Part shown: piece by piece, positions 1 through 11,150 of the stretch
Layout: each line of letters begins with the position of its first letter
Position numbering within the stretch: position 1 is the first letter of the stretch
Assembly (NCBI RefSeq): GCF_023053635.1
Contig: NC_086171.1
Span: 11,364,006-11,428,005 of the forward strand
Origin: Elgaria multicarinata webbii
Lineage: Eukaryota > Chordata > Lepidosauria > Squamata > Anguidae
Reading direction: 5' to 3'
DNA length: 64,000 nucleotides
The notes under the pieces: model-generated
Database searches by the model: none
Seen by the model: only the letters and a program-made list of their open reading frames with translations
Told to the model about the DNA's origin: nothing
Position numbers and translations under genes: made by a program

Positions 1-16
1 AATGGAGATATGATTG

Positions 17-37
17 CGGTGGTGGTGGTGGTGGTGA
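17..37. repeat. (GGT)n microsatellite
   Basis: About seven GGT units in a row. No other function is visible. Confidence 0.8.
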
Positions 38-643
38 GATCAGTGAGTTAGTTTTCCACCCACTCTGGGACCTCCTTTTGTAAATCCTTTAGTTGCTCCA
101 GAGTCCAACCCTGCAAAGCTAGTCTTGATACAAGGAAGACTTGTGCTTCCACTTCTTCAGGGCACCCATTTGCACCTGTGAGGCCTTTATGTGCTGCTTG
201 TTCTGCTGCTTTAAGGCCTGCTGGAGCATCAGCTTCATCTGTGCTAGGAATGTTGCTGTTTTGCTCTATTCTTGCACAGGCAAACCTTGGCTCACAGTTC
301 CTCTTCCACGAAACACTACTCCACTTCAGGCACCAGTGTTATACTTGTGCATCTCCCACTTCTGAGTGGTGCTGTGTTTCTAAGTCCCAGCACTTAGAGT
401 TGTTTCCTGAGAGATTGCAGGTGTTTCTGTTATATAAGGTTTATTCACATTGAGCTTAAGAGGAAAGTCCAGAACATTACCATTCCAACAAATCCCTGCT
501 CCCCCTCAGCTGTCAAGGGGAACCTATAGTGCTATAGGGTTTTATGAAGAGAGCCCAAACCAGCTCACTCCTCAGATCCACTCCCAGCACAGCCTGACTT
601 CCTGCTATACCACAAGCCACATTTGCCCCCTCCCCTTGGCCTA

Positions 644-742
644 GTACAGCCTTCCTAATCTGATGTTTTGGACTTCAGCAACTATCAACACCTGTCAGGG
701 TGACAAAACATCTGGAGGGCACCAGTTTGGGGACAGCTGGCC
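644..742. repeat. Foldback repeat, CAGATGTTTTGGACT family
   Basis: The left arm reads around TGATGTTTTGGACTTCAGC and the right arm around AAACATCTGGAGGGCACCAG. Together they form an imperfect inverted repeat. Related pieces recur at 7965-8075, 23340-23455, 47400-47510 and 48115-48190. It is a short non-autonomous interspersed element common in reptile DNA; I cannot assign the transposase family. Confidence 0.6.
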
Positions 743-2859
743 AAGAAGAACAAAAGGTTACAAGCTCAAAAGTTACCACAGTTGGGGATGGGGGTAGGAT
801 TTCTTAACCTCTTTGTCGTCAGAGGTGCGGAGATCCCTGAAAGGTAATTTAGACTGATTCCAAACACAGTATTGAATCTGGGCATATTGTTAATGGAAAA
901 TAATGTAACTTAGAATGCAGCATACATTTTGCGTATGTTAATAGAGGGCTAGATTGGCTTTTGCCCTGAAGCTGGAGTCTCAGTGTAATGAAATCTATCC
1001 TTTAATAAACCATTTTTTAAAACTATTGTAAGTGATTTTCAGTCCTATTGCATCATGCTGAATTCATGCCTTGTTTTTAAGTTATGTTTGCGTGTTTCAT
1101 TTGGACCATGATACTTCCCCATAAATAGCAATTACAGAATAGTAATATCTATATAAAAGTATGCCTGTATCCTGTTACCTGCACAGCAGGAAGGGATACA
1201 AAAACTGGCTTAAACAAGAACATTATTAACACAAGCGCATTTACAATAGGATATGACACCAGTACTGCTTGCAACATTTCCAAAACCTAAGATGCACAAA
1301 CAACTTTAGTAGGCCCTAGGATCCTGCCTATAGCCCAAAATGCCTTTAAAAATCCTTCTCCTCAAATGCAACCCCTTCATGTAGCTAAAAGTAAATCTTA
1401 GTAAATCCTAGAAGCTAAAAATACGTATTTTGTAGTATTCTTGTTAAAGACTAATATAATACCAGAAGGCATTATAAACTAGACTCCAAATCAATTGCAA
1501 ATTTGAACCCAAACATATCCTGAAAACTTTGAAAGTAACTAATATCTTTTGAGTTCTTTTAAAGTGGTTGTGGCCATTTTAGCTGTCCACTCCCCCTTCT
1601 TCACTTCAGCAGTTGAATGAATCATACTAAATACACTACTTATCTTGCTTTAGCTATCGGGTATCCTGCATCTTTCAACACTTCTGCTTCTTTAATCATG
1701 CCAAGTCTGTGTTTCATTTCAGCAGCAAATTAAATAACCCTCTTGATTTAGTATTAAAAGCAGCAAGTTGGAGCATTCCTGCCTGAAATCCTTGCAATTT
1801 ATTTTGTAGATACGTTATTTGGATCATACTAAACTATTCTAAAATACTGTTAGTATATTGATCTAAAATGTTTACAGCAAAATATGAATGTTAAATTTCT
1901 TCTTTGCATCCCAGACTATATGTTAATTATGCAATAGGCTGTGATCTTGATTTATAAAGAATCTTATCGAAATAGTCTTAACTGTCTAAAATGGTGTGTA
2001 ATCTATGTTGTTGGGTTCAGAAAATTGTAACTTTCTTCTTAATCTTAATGGACACAAGAGAAGTCTTTGTAATTCTAACGTTTGTTTGTTTGTTTGTTTT
2101 TAATAACAAAACATATATTGTGGTAGGCTGCCTTAGGAGGGCTTCTGTGGCCAAGAAATGTTTTAAATAAACAAATATAAATAAAAAACAGATGATAAAT
2201 CTTGTACTTACATGAAAGGGGTATTTAGGATTAAAAAAACCTAATATATTAGTATGTAACTTGTCTTTCCCCAAAATACTTAAAATACTTAAGTTTCAGT
2301 CCATTGAATTGTGGGACATACTTCTGAGTAGACATGTATAGGATTGTGTTGTAATTCTCTAAATAGAGGTGAATTACCTTGCTTTCAAATATTCATCCCT
2401 CTAAATTAGAACTGAATTACTTTATTGAATTTGTTGAGCCTGTCCTAAGCCATAGTAGCAGCACCAACAACTTGATGGAATTATAAGAGTACAATATGTA
2501 GGACTATAAATTGGCTGTCAGGAACTGTTACTTACATGTACCATGATGAATGGAATGAATGAATGGAAATAAATGCTGATATACTCACCATGCACTCATC
2601 CATTCCAGTAGTTTTATTTTTCTTACTTTCAGGCTTAAAAAGTAAAATACAAATGTTAAAACTACAGTCTGCAAAATCTCCCTTGTGGAACAGTTTTCAC
2701 TAAGAATGACCAATTCCATAGTCCTCGTTTGATCTCTTCTAAATTGGTACACCTCTGACCAATGTAGTAAAATTGTAATAGCAACCTGTATTATCAGTAG
2801 GGAATCTAGAATTGCTTTGTGAAACTGTTTACTGTACTAGGGGATAATAAATTAGCTTC

Positions 2860-3110
2860 TACCACTAATCACTCTGCTAATTATGCAGATTTGTGCTTAT
2901 TTTAACCACTGTCAAGAGCAGGCCATATTAATAAATATGCTTCATATCTGTGGTACTTCAGAAGGTGTTTGTCTAAGTCACACTTAAACATGTAATTCTG
3001 CTTTCTCTGCATTATTGTTGATACTGCATTGCATAGCGTTTGCTATGTAAGTGATTTGCATTACTCAGTTTGTATTGGAGACATTCTAGAACAGAAATTA
3101 TGTTTTCCTT
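2860..3110. promoter_or_regulatory. Candidate conserved non-coding element
   Basis: This is complex, repeat-free, AT-rich intronic sequence with homeodomain-like TAAT cores (TAATTATGC) and an octamer-like GATTTGCAT. These are features typical of vertebrate intronic enhancers. The call rests only on sequence texture; conservation was not tested. Confidence 0.25.
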
Positions 3111-4364
3111 AAAACTTTTCACCATGTAGCTTTTAAAATGAGATTGCTCAAGTTTAAGTTCTTTGGTCATAAGGGAGCTGCCAGAGGTTCTTAAAAGAAA
3201 TCTGCAAAACTGCTCTGGGTTGGAAGCCTGTATAGGTCAGGCAGCTGCCACTGCAGATGCTGACATCACTACTGCATGAATGAAAACAGCTTCCTCTGGG
3301 TTCCCACCCCCCCTCCTTTTCCCTCTCGCATCTTTAAGTGCTCTAAAATGTTTTGTTTTAAAACCAATATTAATTCTGCTTTCAAATACCATCAGGCCAG
3401 GCAAGTAGTACATCTTAAATTTGTATGACAGCTTTTTATAAAACGTTATTTTCTCTTTCTTTAGGTTTGAGTTTCAGCCACCTACATTTAAAAAGTAATA
3501 GTCATTGCATATTGTATATTTTGAATATTACAGAATATCTAATGTCATGCAATTTTGATGTTTCCTATCTATTCCCAACACTTAGCTTACCTTTGCTGTA
3601 TCGTTTAAGATAAAAACATGTGTAATACAACATATATTATATGGAGTGACTTGCTGCGTGATAAATGAATAATACATGTGTGAGTTAACCCAGGGCAAAA
3701 TGTTCTATAGAACAGCACTTGATTACTTGAATATCAGTGCATTAATATGTTAACTGACCAAATTAAACAGTTGTAGCTTTTAAATTGTGAGAAATGCAAG
3801 CTGCTTCTGAGATAGTGCAGTTTCTTTGTAATATAAGTAGATGTGAACTATGTAATTGCAAGACATCTTCCTTTGTTTAATTCAAATCTTAAGATTTAAT
3901 TCATATAGAAATGTGTTCAATTTTTTAAAAAGTCTATAAGATGTCTTCCATGAATGCGTAATTACTAAAAGTATACCTAGAGGTATACAAAATCACTATA
4001 AATTCAGAAGGATGGTAACATCTAAAATGTAGAATGACTTGCATATAATTTGGGTGGTGGTGGTGGGGTTCTGCCTGTCATTTATAATGGATGAAGATGT
4101 TAGAATTTTCTTACAAGCCTCTAATGGGCTATTGTTAAAGAAATTACTCTTACAGATGTTTTGACCAATATGTCCTGTAGCCTTTGAATATATTTTCTGA
4201 TGTCTAAAATGTCTTCCACCCCAACCTTTTATGCTCCATCTTGGGCTTCATTGGCTACTAACCCACAATACAGTTAACTTGATTGTTTTTTTTAATGTGA
4301 AAGGCAGATGAGCCATTTGATTTATGAAAACTGACACCTGAAGTTATTGGGTGCCATGTGTGCT

Positions 4365-4412
4365 TGTGCATGCATGCACGCATACATGCATGCATGCGTG
4401 CACGCACACACA
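4365..4412. repeat. 48-bp perfect alternating Py-Pu tract
   Basis: Every step alternates pyrimidine and purine over 48 bp (TG, CA and GC dinucleotides, including TGCATGCATGCA blocks). Such tracts are the classic Z-DNA-prone kind. Confidence 0.85.
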
Positions 4413-4689
4413 GCACCTTCCTGGCTAAAATTAGAATAATGGTAGGAGCTCCTGTCATTGTGCTCAGTGTTCTGGTCCCTTAAAACTTCGTACATGATGA
4501 CATGAACTTTTTATTACATGGACTGAGTGTAGATAGATGTGATATATGAGGATCTCAGGACTATTGCAACAGCTGCCTTTTGTAAAACTCTCAATACTTT
4601 TGCTGAAAATATTTTAATGACTGCAGTTGTGATCATGCAATATGGAGAATAATATTTCACTTGTTCAGATTTGTTTGGCTAGACTAGAA

Positions 4690-4848
4690 GGGGCCTCTTT
4701 TATCAATGTTTATCAGGGACTTTATCTCTTTTATCAGGGACTGTCAAGAAATACTTTTGTAAGCTGCTGTGAGAGCCTTTTTTGGCTAAATGGCGGCATA
4801 AAAATCCTTAAATAAATAAATAAAATAAATAAATAAATAAATAAATGT
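4690..4848 (+). mobile_element. LINE 3' tail (L2/CR1 type)
   Basis: The sequence around GGCTAAATGGCGGCATAAAA, followed by (AAAT)n, is the usual 3' end of a reptile non-LTR retrotransposon. Only the tail is present, which is the normal outcome of 5'-truncated insertion. Confidence 0.6.
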
Positions 4849-5418
4849 ACATTTCAACCTGTTCTGCATATCTGGGTACAACCGATACAGCTATTGGGAA
4901 CTCAGACTAGTACAGTTTCCTAACTAGCTCCTAAAAAAGGGAAGAAACTACCATTTTCTGCAATTGTTTAAATTATAAGGTACTACTAGGATTGTACTTG
5001 AGTTAAGGAGACAATACATTAAATAAAAAAGTTTGGGTTAATTGTAATGTTCTTGAACATTATCTGGTTTGGGCTGTAATACAAGTATTCATTAGCAGTT
5101 ATGGGGACATGTAAACTTATCTTCGTCAATAGTTATTCATTAGTTCCAATCTTTTCTAGCTTTTTTTCTGTCCTTTTTAAAAAAGGCAATAGTACAAGCC
5201 ACGTGACCCCCCCGTAAACTTGTCTGGAAAACTCATGTTTTGTTTAGTACGTAAGTCGTACATGGGAAATTTCAATTTCAAGAATGACTAGTAAAGTCAG
5301 TAATTTTACTTAAATCCATGAGCATGGGATTTGCAGCTAAATATAGAAATTACCGCTGTTGCTACCCATCCATAGAAACAAAACAGATACAAAATTAAGA
5401 GGACTTTGCATGACACAT

Positions 5419-6070
5419 GGCTGCGTTCGGACAATGCAATAGTCAGTGGTGGGATAATAGTCAATGCTACGATTGATTATCGAGGCAGTGCTCCCTACAT
5501 GACATGATTATAATCAACCATGATGTGGATTAAGGCCAGTGTTGAGTTGACTATTAGGCCTTAGCTAGACCTAAGGTTTATCCCGGGATCGTTCCGGGGT
5601 CATCCCTGTTCATGTAAATGATGCACAGGATATACCGGGAGCAGGCAGGGACGACCCTGGGACGACCCCGGGATAAACCTTAGGTCTAACTAAGGCCTAA
5701 GTCAACAGTGTGTTTGATTGACATGTCCCCAGTTCTCCCACTGGTATCCCATTAGCCATTTCGAGTTCTGCTGGCTGGACTAGAGTGGCCACTTCGGTAG
5801 CTTTTGCCAGGGAACTCTGTAATCACCGAAAATAACCAACTGTGTGAGACAAAATAGTCAACGGTGCCTGACACACAAAACAATAACCAACAGTGGTTCA
5901 AATAATGATCTCTGCATGGCGTTGGTTATTTGCATTGGTTATTTTTTGCCGAATAACCAACCGTGGCGGGAAAAAGTCTTGATAGATGACACAATAAACA
6001 ATCGTTGAGTATTTAACCCACCCTTGACTATTTAACCCACTGTTGGTTATTGTGTTGTCCAAACCCAGTC
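5419..6070. mobile_element. Terminal-inverted-repeat DNA element (MITE) carrying a nested MITE
   Basis: The left end GGCTGCGTTCGGACAATGCA pairs with the inverse of the right end TGTGTTGTCCAAACCCAGTC. The match continues inward for about 50 bp with substitutions. No transposase frame is present, so it is non-autonomous. The interior carries many short copies of an AATAACCAAC-like motif in both orientations. The element at 5554-5700 sits inside it. Confidence 0.6.
5554..5700. mobile_element. Palindromic MITE, PIF/Harbinger-like
   Basis: This is a nearly perfect 147-bp hairpin. GGCCTTAGCTAGACCTAAGG at the left pairs with the inverse of the right end, and a GGTTTATCCCGGGAT arm continues inward. 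The ends start with GGCC and are flanked by TTA and TAA. This fits the GGSC ends and TWA target of PIF/Harbinger elements, but the family call is inference. Confidence 0.6.
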
Positions 6071-6084
6071 ATCAGCTTACCATG

Positions 6085-6178
6085 GCTTAATTTACCGCAG
6101 GTGCTGTTGCATCATGTGTTTTGCCCTGAGATCCCTGTGATATAGGGTGGGGTATAAATGTTTTAATAAATAACTAAC
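6085..6178 (+). mobile_element. LINE 3' tail
   Basis: The block CCCTGAGATCCCTGTGATAT, then GGTGGGGTATAAATG and an AATAAATAA tail, is a 5'-truncated non-LTR 3' end. The same wording appears at 24200-24245. Confidence 0.6.
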
Positions 6179-6184
6179 TAGTAT

Positions 6185-6296
6185 GAACCCAGGCAGCAGC
6201 TGTTGTTTGAGGGTAAGAAAACCTTCAACCATAAAACAAATCACAGGTTATTTGAGTGTTGTCTGATTCTCAAACAACCCCTGCCACCTGGGTTCG
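6185..6296. mobile_element. Short foldback element
   Basis: GAACCCAGGCAGCAGCTGTT at the left pairs with the inverse of the right arm AACCCCTGCCACCTGGGTTC; the loop is AT-rich. A related single arm occurs near 54310-54350. No coding capacity. Confidence 0.55.
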
Positions 6297-6944
6297 CACA
6301 TCACAACAAACCACGGCATGCTGGGTGCCATACAAAAAGAGAGTACCCAGCTCAACAGTAAATTAAGCCATGGTAGGCTGTCATGTCGTGCAAAATATGT
6401 CATACAAAATATGTCATACAAAAACAGAAATTTGTGGAAAGCCACTTTCTAAAATAAAATTTGGGGGGAAATTGAAATACAGATTACTTGCATCAAATCT
6501 AAACTAACTTTATGAGTCTAAAATCTATCATTTATAACTTAAGAAATATTTTCTGTTATGTACATTTATGCAGTGTAAAATCTGAAATGACTGTTCAAAC
6601 AATTACAAACATAGTTTTAGAGATGGAACTGCTGCATCCCAAGTTACCTAAATATCTTCGTCTTTGCCATTTGCAAAAATGGAGGGGGAAGGATAAGGAA
6701 AACAAGTGATCAGTGATGTAGTAAACAAAATAAGGTTTTATTATATGGCGATCAACTGTAGACTTCAGCATTATTATGCAGAAACAGAAGACACATGTAT
6801 TTCTAGAGAGCTCAGAAAATAAGCACTCATAGAATGTAAATTAAGAAGCAGCAATATCTTTAGATATTTGTTGCAGTGTATACCTGACTTCTTTAAAAAA
6901 GTGCTTCTATTCAGGTTTCAGCTATATTGATATAGGAGCCTGAT

Positions 6945-7070
6945 ATTTTTATTTATTTATTTATTTATTACATTTTTATGCCGCCCAATAGCTGAAGCTC
7001 TCTGGGCAGTTCACAAAAATTAAAACCATAATAAAACAACCAACAGGTTAAAAGCACAAATACAAAGTGA
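6945..7070 (-). mobile_element. L2-type LINE 3' tail
   Basis: On the - strand this reads GCCCAGAGAGCTTCAGCTAT, then GGGCGGCATAAAAATG and an AATA repeat tail. It is one of several copies of the same tail in the window (17908, 18125, 32105, 59480). Confidence 0.75.
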
Positions 7071-7549
7071 GGGCTTACACAGAAATCTTCAGAGGGAAGA
7101 AAGGATGCCTTTTCCATTTCCCCCCTTCTTCAAACGTTTCCCCATATAAAACTAAAGGGTTCATGTTTGAGGCTGGGTGTTTTTGTTCTTGTTCTTGTTT
7201 TGCTGTATCAAGGGGTGTAGAGTATAAGGAGAAGAGATAGCCTTTTGTGAATTGGAAAGGGAAGTGTCCTTTCTTTCCTCCCTCTTGAAACCTCCCCATA
7301 TAATGCAAGGAGGGTTTTTTTTAAACCTCATGGTGCATTCACCACTGCCACCACCACCCAACCCCCACTTCTAGGACACTCTAAGCTGCTAGGGACTCAA
7401 GCAGGTCTATTCCTCCCTACATGTCCCACTTTTTTCCAACTGACATCCCAAACATTATGTGGCTCCTCATGAGGCCATTTTCAGTTTTTTTTCTGTTAAT
7501 GTAGAAACCGATACCGCTTGCCTTGGCAGTATGCAAAGCCACTGTCTTG

Positions 7550-7930
7550 ACTTATGTATCTATCTTATTTATACCCCACCTTATCACTTTGCATCAGTGT
7601 TGCTTACAAAAAACACAGTATGTAAAACATGAAAGATGAAAACTACAAAAGCAGTAAACCGTAAAACCAACTGGTAGAAACAATTAAAATATCAGTCAGC
7701 TGAAGGCAATTACAACGATACAAAACTTATTAAAAGCACAGAAACAGGATAGATTTTGCCTGGTGCTGAAAAGATTACAAAGATGCCAAGTACACATGAC
7801 AGGAACCGTTAGATGCACATGGCATTCCATGGTCTGGATGCCACCACTGTAAATGCCCTCTCTGGTAGCCACCTGCCTAACTTCAGATGGTGGTGGCACC
7901 CTTAAGGTGATGGGCAGGTTCATGTAGGAG
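7550..7930 (-). mobile_element. L2-type LINE 3' fragment
   Basis: On the - strand the fragment runs from degraded end-of-ORF2 sequence (motifs equivalent to GAGAGGGC-ATTTACAGTGG and the TGCCAGGCAAAAT region) into the 3' UTR and a worn tail at about 7560. Highly diverged. Confidence 0.5.
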
Positions 7931-7964
7931 AAGACAATCCTTTAGATTAGGATAGATCTCCAAA

Positions 7965-8075
7965 TGTGTGGTTTCCAACTACCAAACCTCCTGCCTGCAT
8001 GGCTAATTGTCAGGGATGCTGGGAGTTAAAGTCCAAAACACCTGGAGATCTACTTTCTGCCTACCCATGCTTTAG
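7965..8075. repeat. Foldback repeat, CAGATGTTTTGGACT family
   Basis: It contains CCAAATGTGTGGTTTCCAAC at the left and AAAGTCCAAAACACCTGGAG at the right as diverged opposing arms. Confidence 0.5.
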
Positions 8076-8529
8076 ATACTTGGGTCAAACTGTTTTATAT
8101 GGTTTATAGGTCATTAAAATCAGCACTGGAAATGAAATGGTTTAACTTGTCTTTTTCTTCTGCCCAACTGATAGGCATGAGATCACAAAGTTCATTATTA
8201 CTAATTATTATCCATTGTAGGAATACAATTCTATGTACACTTAATTGAATATGTGATCAGTGAATTCAATGGAATTTGCTTTTGAATAAACATTCATAGT
8301 AAGTATAGAAAAAGTTGGGTACATTGAACCATATTTATTTTATTTTTATTCCATTCCATCTCAGTAGGTATTTGAAAATATTAAGTCCCTCGCTAATTGG
8401 CATTAGTATCTGAAAGATCCATAGCTGCTGATTCTGAACTTTGACCTTGAGCGTCACATATTTCATAATGTGATTCATACAATTCAATTTGCATGAATTG
8501 AAAGAAGCTTCTCCACTCTTACACAGGTT

Positions 8530-8830
8530 TATAAGATTTATATCCCACATAATCCAACATAAATTCAAGGCATCATACAGTGTCAAAATTAAAACAATAT
8601 ATTAATATGAATTAAAAGCAAAGCCAGATTGTAAGACCAATAAAATATTGGACAGCATCACAAAAGGCAGTTAAAAGCATGTGAACAAGGCAGAAATTGC
8701 CTGGCACCTAAAGGAAAATAAGGAAGGTGTCCAGTCAGTGCAGGTCTAGGATTGGATTCCCAGAGTTTGAGTGCCAACACTGAAAAGGCCTTCTCTCCAG
8801 CAGCCATCTACCTAACACCCATGTTAGTTT
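8530..8830 (-). mobile_element. L2-type LINE 3' fragment
   Basis: It has the same layout as 7550-7930: a worn tail on the left, an A-rich 3'UTR, then the TTGCCTGGCACCTAAAGG and GAAAAGGCCTTCTCTCCAGC blocks that belong to the end of ORF2 read on the - strand. Confidence 0.5.
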
Positions 8831-9399
8831 GTTCCTTAGTTGTACGTGTATCATAAACCATTTATCGCTTTCTTATAATGCAGAAAGTAGAGGAATCTAA
8901 AGCAAATATGAAATGAGATGAGTCCATTTATTAAATAAAAGGCTTGCCTTGCAACTGCATTGTGGGAACAATATTTTTGTCAGACTGTTGATTTGGACCT
9001 TAAGATGTTCTGTATTCTGCAACTTTTGAAAGTAATTCTCCCAGTGTTGCATCATAAGACTGTTGGTTGTTTAGTAATCCAGACAAAGACTGTATCTATC
9101 CTATCATAATTAACATTACCTTTAAGTCTTGAATTGAGGAGTCTTGTTACAATATTTTTAAAATAGCACTTTTGATAGGAAGCCTCTTCTTAATGTTTGA
9201 AAAAATGAGTTCTTCAGTTGTTCTCCATTTTAAAAAAATTTAAACGTCAATTTTTTATTTTTTCAGCTCTTTCCTCTCACATTTCTAGTCAATTATATTA
9301 GAAATCAAAATTTAATCATAGAATCATTATGTGGCATGCTCTTGCCCTTGACCAAGAGGGGGAAGGAACAGTCTAGTAAATATTTACTAATTATATTTT

Positions 9400-9525
9400 T
9401 ACATGACACTTTTAGATGAAGCTCTCTGGAGAGTTGACAAGTCAAATTTTAAAACCATAAAATAACTAAAGTAGAACATAATATAAAACTATAAATTTAA
9501 AATCAAATCAAATCAAAGTAGTAAC
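9400..9525 (-). mobile_element. L2-type LINE 3' UTR, probably the same copy as 10102-11150
   Basis: GATGAAGCTCTCTGGAGAGT followed by an A-rich run is a worn copy of the 3' tail seen at 6945. It lies in the right order and orientation to be the tail of the L2 fragment that continues beyond the two later insertions. Confidence 0.5.
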
Positions 9526-9529
9526 CAAG

Positions 9530-9702
9530 TTCCGGCAGACCTATCCAGGGGAATTTTAGGATGTTTTTTGAATGTTTTTAGGATGTCTTAACAATGTATA
9601 TTATGTTCTTAATTCAGTTTTATGTATTTTATATTTACTGTTGTTCCCCACCTCGATCAAAATGGAGAGGTGGGTAAGATGATGATGATGATGATGATGA
9701 TT
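9530..9702 (+). mobile_element. 5'-truncated LINE 3' end with (GAT)n tail
   Basis: It matches 30900-31055 in the block TGTTCCCCACCTCGATCAAA and AGAGGTGGGTAAGA and ends in a GAT microsatellite (9671-9700). It is inserted within older L2 sequence. Confidence 0.6.
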
Positions 9703-9798
9703 AAAAGCTAGCAGCAGTGCAAAAATCTAAAAATGCACTAGTACAGTGTTTAAAACTGAAAGGTTAAAAAGCCTGGAAAAATAAAATAGACTTCACCT

Positions 9799-10093
9799 CG
9801 TGTGGCGCAGAGTGGTAAAGCAGCAGTTTCTGCAGCCGAAACTCTCCTCACGGCCTGAGTTCGATCCCAGCGGAAGCTGGTTTCAGGCAGCTGGCTCAGG
9901 TCGACTCAGCCTTCCATCCTCCCGAGGTCGGTAAAATGAGTACCCAGTTAGCTGGGGGAAAGGTAATAACGGCTGGGGAAGGCAACGGCAAACTACCCCG
10001 CTATAAGGCCTGCCAAGAAAATGTCAGCGAAAGCTGGCATCCCTCCAAGAGTCAGTAATGATTCAGTGCTTGCACGAGAGGTTCCTTTCTTTC
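9799..10093 (+). mobile_element. Sauria-type tRNA-derived SINE, near full length
   Basis: The head is tRNA-like, with A box TGGCGCAGAGTGG and B box GTTCGATCC of the RNA polymerase III promoter. A lineage-specific body follows (AGTACCCAGTTAGCTGGGGG, GGCAACGGCAAACTACCCCG), then the TGCTTGCACGAGAGG end and a CCTTT-rich tail. The flanking 8-bp duplication CTTCACCT at 9791-9798 and 10094-10101 fixes both ends. The + strand copy interrupts a - strand L2. Sauria SINEs are known only from squamates and are moved by BovB-type LINEs, so this is the best taxonomic marker in the window. Confidence 0.85.
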
Positions 10094-10101
10094 CTTCACC
10101 T

Positions 10102-11150
10102 GTTGCCTAAAAGACCACATTGTAAGTGCCAATCATCCTCTCTGGTGAGGTCATTCTATAACTGGGGAGCCACCATTGAAAAGGCCTCTCCTTAGTAGAC
10201 ATCTGCCTCACCTCATTCGGTGAGGGCATTCAGAGAAGGGCCACTGAGGGTGCTCTTAGGCTCTGGCAGGTATACATGGGGGAGGAGATGATCCTTCAGA
10301 TAACCTGGCCCCAAGGCATTTATGGCTTTATACGTTAATACCAGTACTTAGAATTTGGTCCAGAAATGGACTGACAGCCAATGCAGATCATATTGGCCAA
10401 TACCGTTAACATTCTTATTGCCCTATTTTGGACCATCTGAAGTTTCTGGACCATTTTCAAAGGAAGTATAACGCATTGCAGCAATACAAGAGCAATACCA
10501 GAGTGTAGATAACTGTAGTTAGGCTATCTGTCCAGAGTGGAACATAGTTGGTAAATTAGCCACCTGTGCCTCCAATGTCAGTGCTGGATCTAAGAGCACC
10601 TCCAATCTATGAAACCGATCACTTAGGGGAAGTGCAACCCCCTCTAGAATACATTGAATATCAGTCATCCAGGCAGAAGAATCATCCACCAACAGGACCT
10701 CCATCTTAACTTGATTGAGTCTCAGTTTATTGGCCCTCATCCAATCTCTTACGACACCCAGACACATTCAAAACTCCCACTGCCTCACCTGGATTTGGTG
10801 AAAAGGAGAGAAAGAAGCTGGGTGTCATCCACATATGGTGAGATCTCAATCTACACCTCTAGATAAACTCCCCCAGCAGTTTCATGTAGTACTGGGGATA
10901 AAATAGAGCCCTGTGGCACCTCATGGCATAACTGCCGAAGGACAGAGCAATAATCTCCCAGGACCACCTTCTGGAAACAGCCATCCAGGTAGAAGCAGAA
11001 GCATTACAATGCAGTACTACCAACTCCTAGCCCAGACAACCTATCCAGAAGGATACCATTGTTGATAGTATCAAAAGCTGCTGAGCGGTCTAAGAGAATC
11101 AACAGGGTCACACTCCCTCTTTCCCTCTCGGCAAAGGTCTTACAACAGGG
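10102..11150 (-). mobile_element. L2-clade LINE ORF2 fragment (reverse transcriptase), decayed
   Basis: The - strand carries reverse-transcriptase blocks in the proper order. LLDRSAAFDT then GILLDRLSGLGV lies near 11,030-11,110, a Y-V-D-D-T-Q active-site block near 10,830-10,850, WMRANKLRLNQVKMEVLLVD near 10,690-10,740, and the C-terminal LGPGYLKDHLL region near 10,290-10,330. Stops and frame changes break the frame. The copy is older than the SINE that split it at 9799-10093. Confidence 0.8.
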
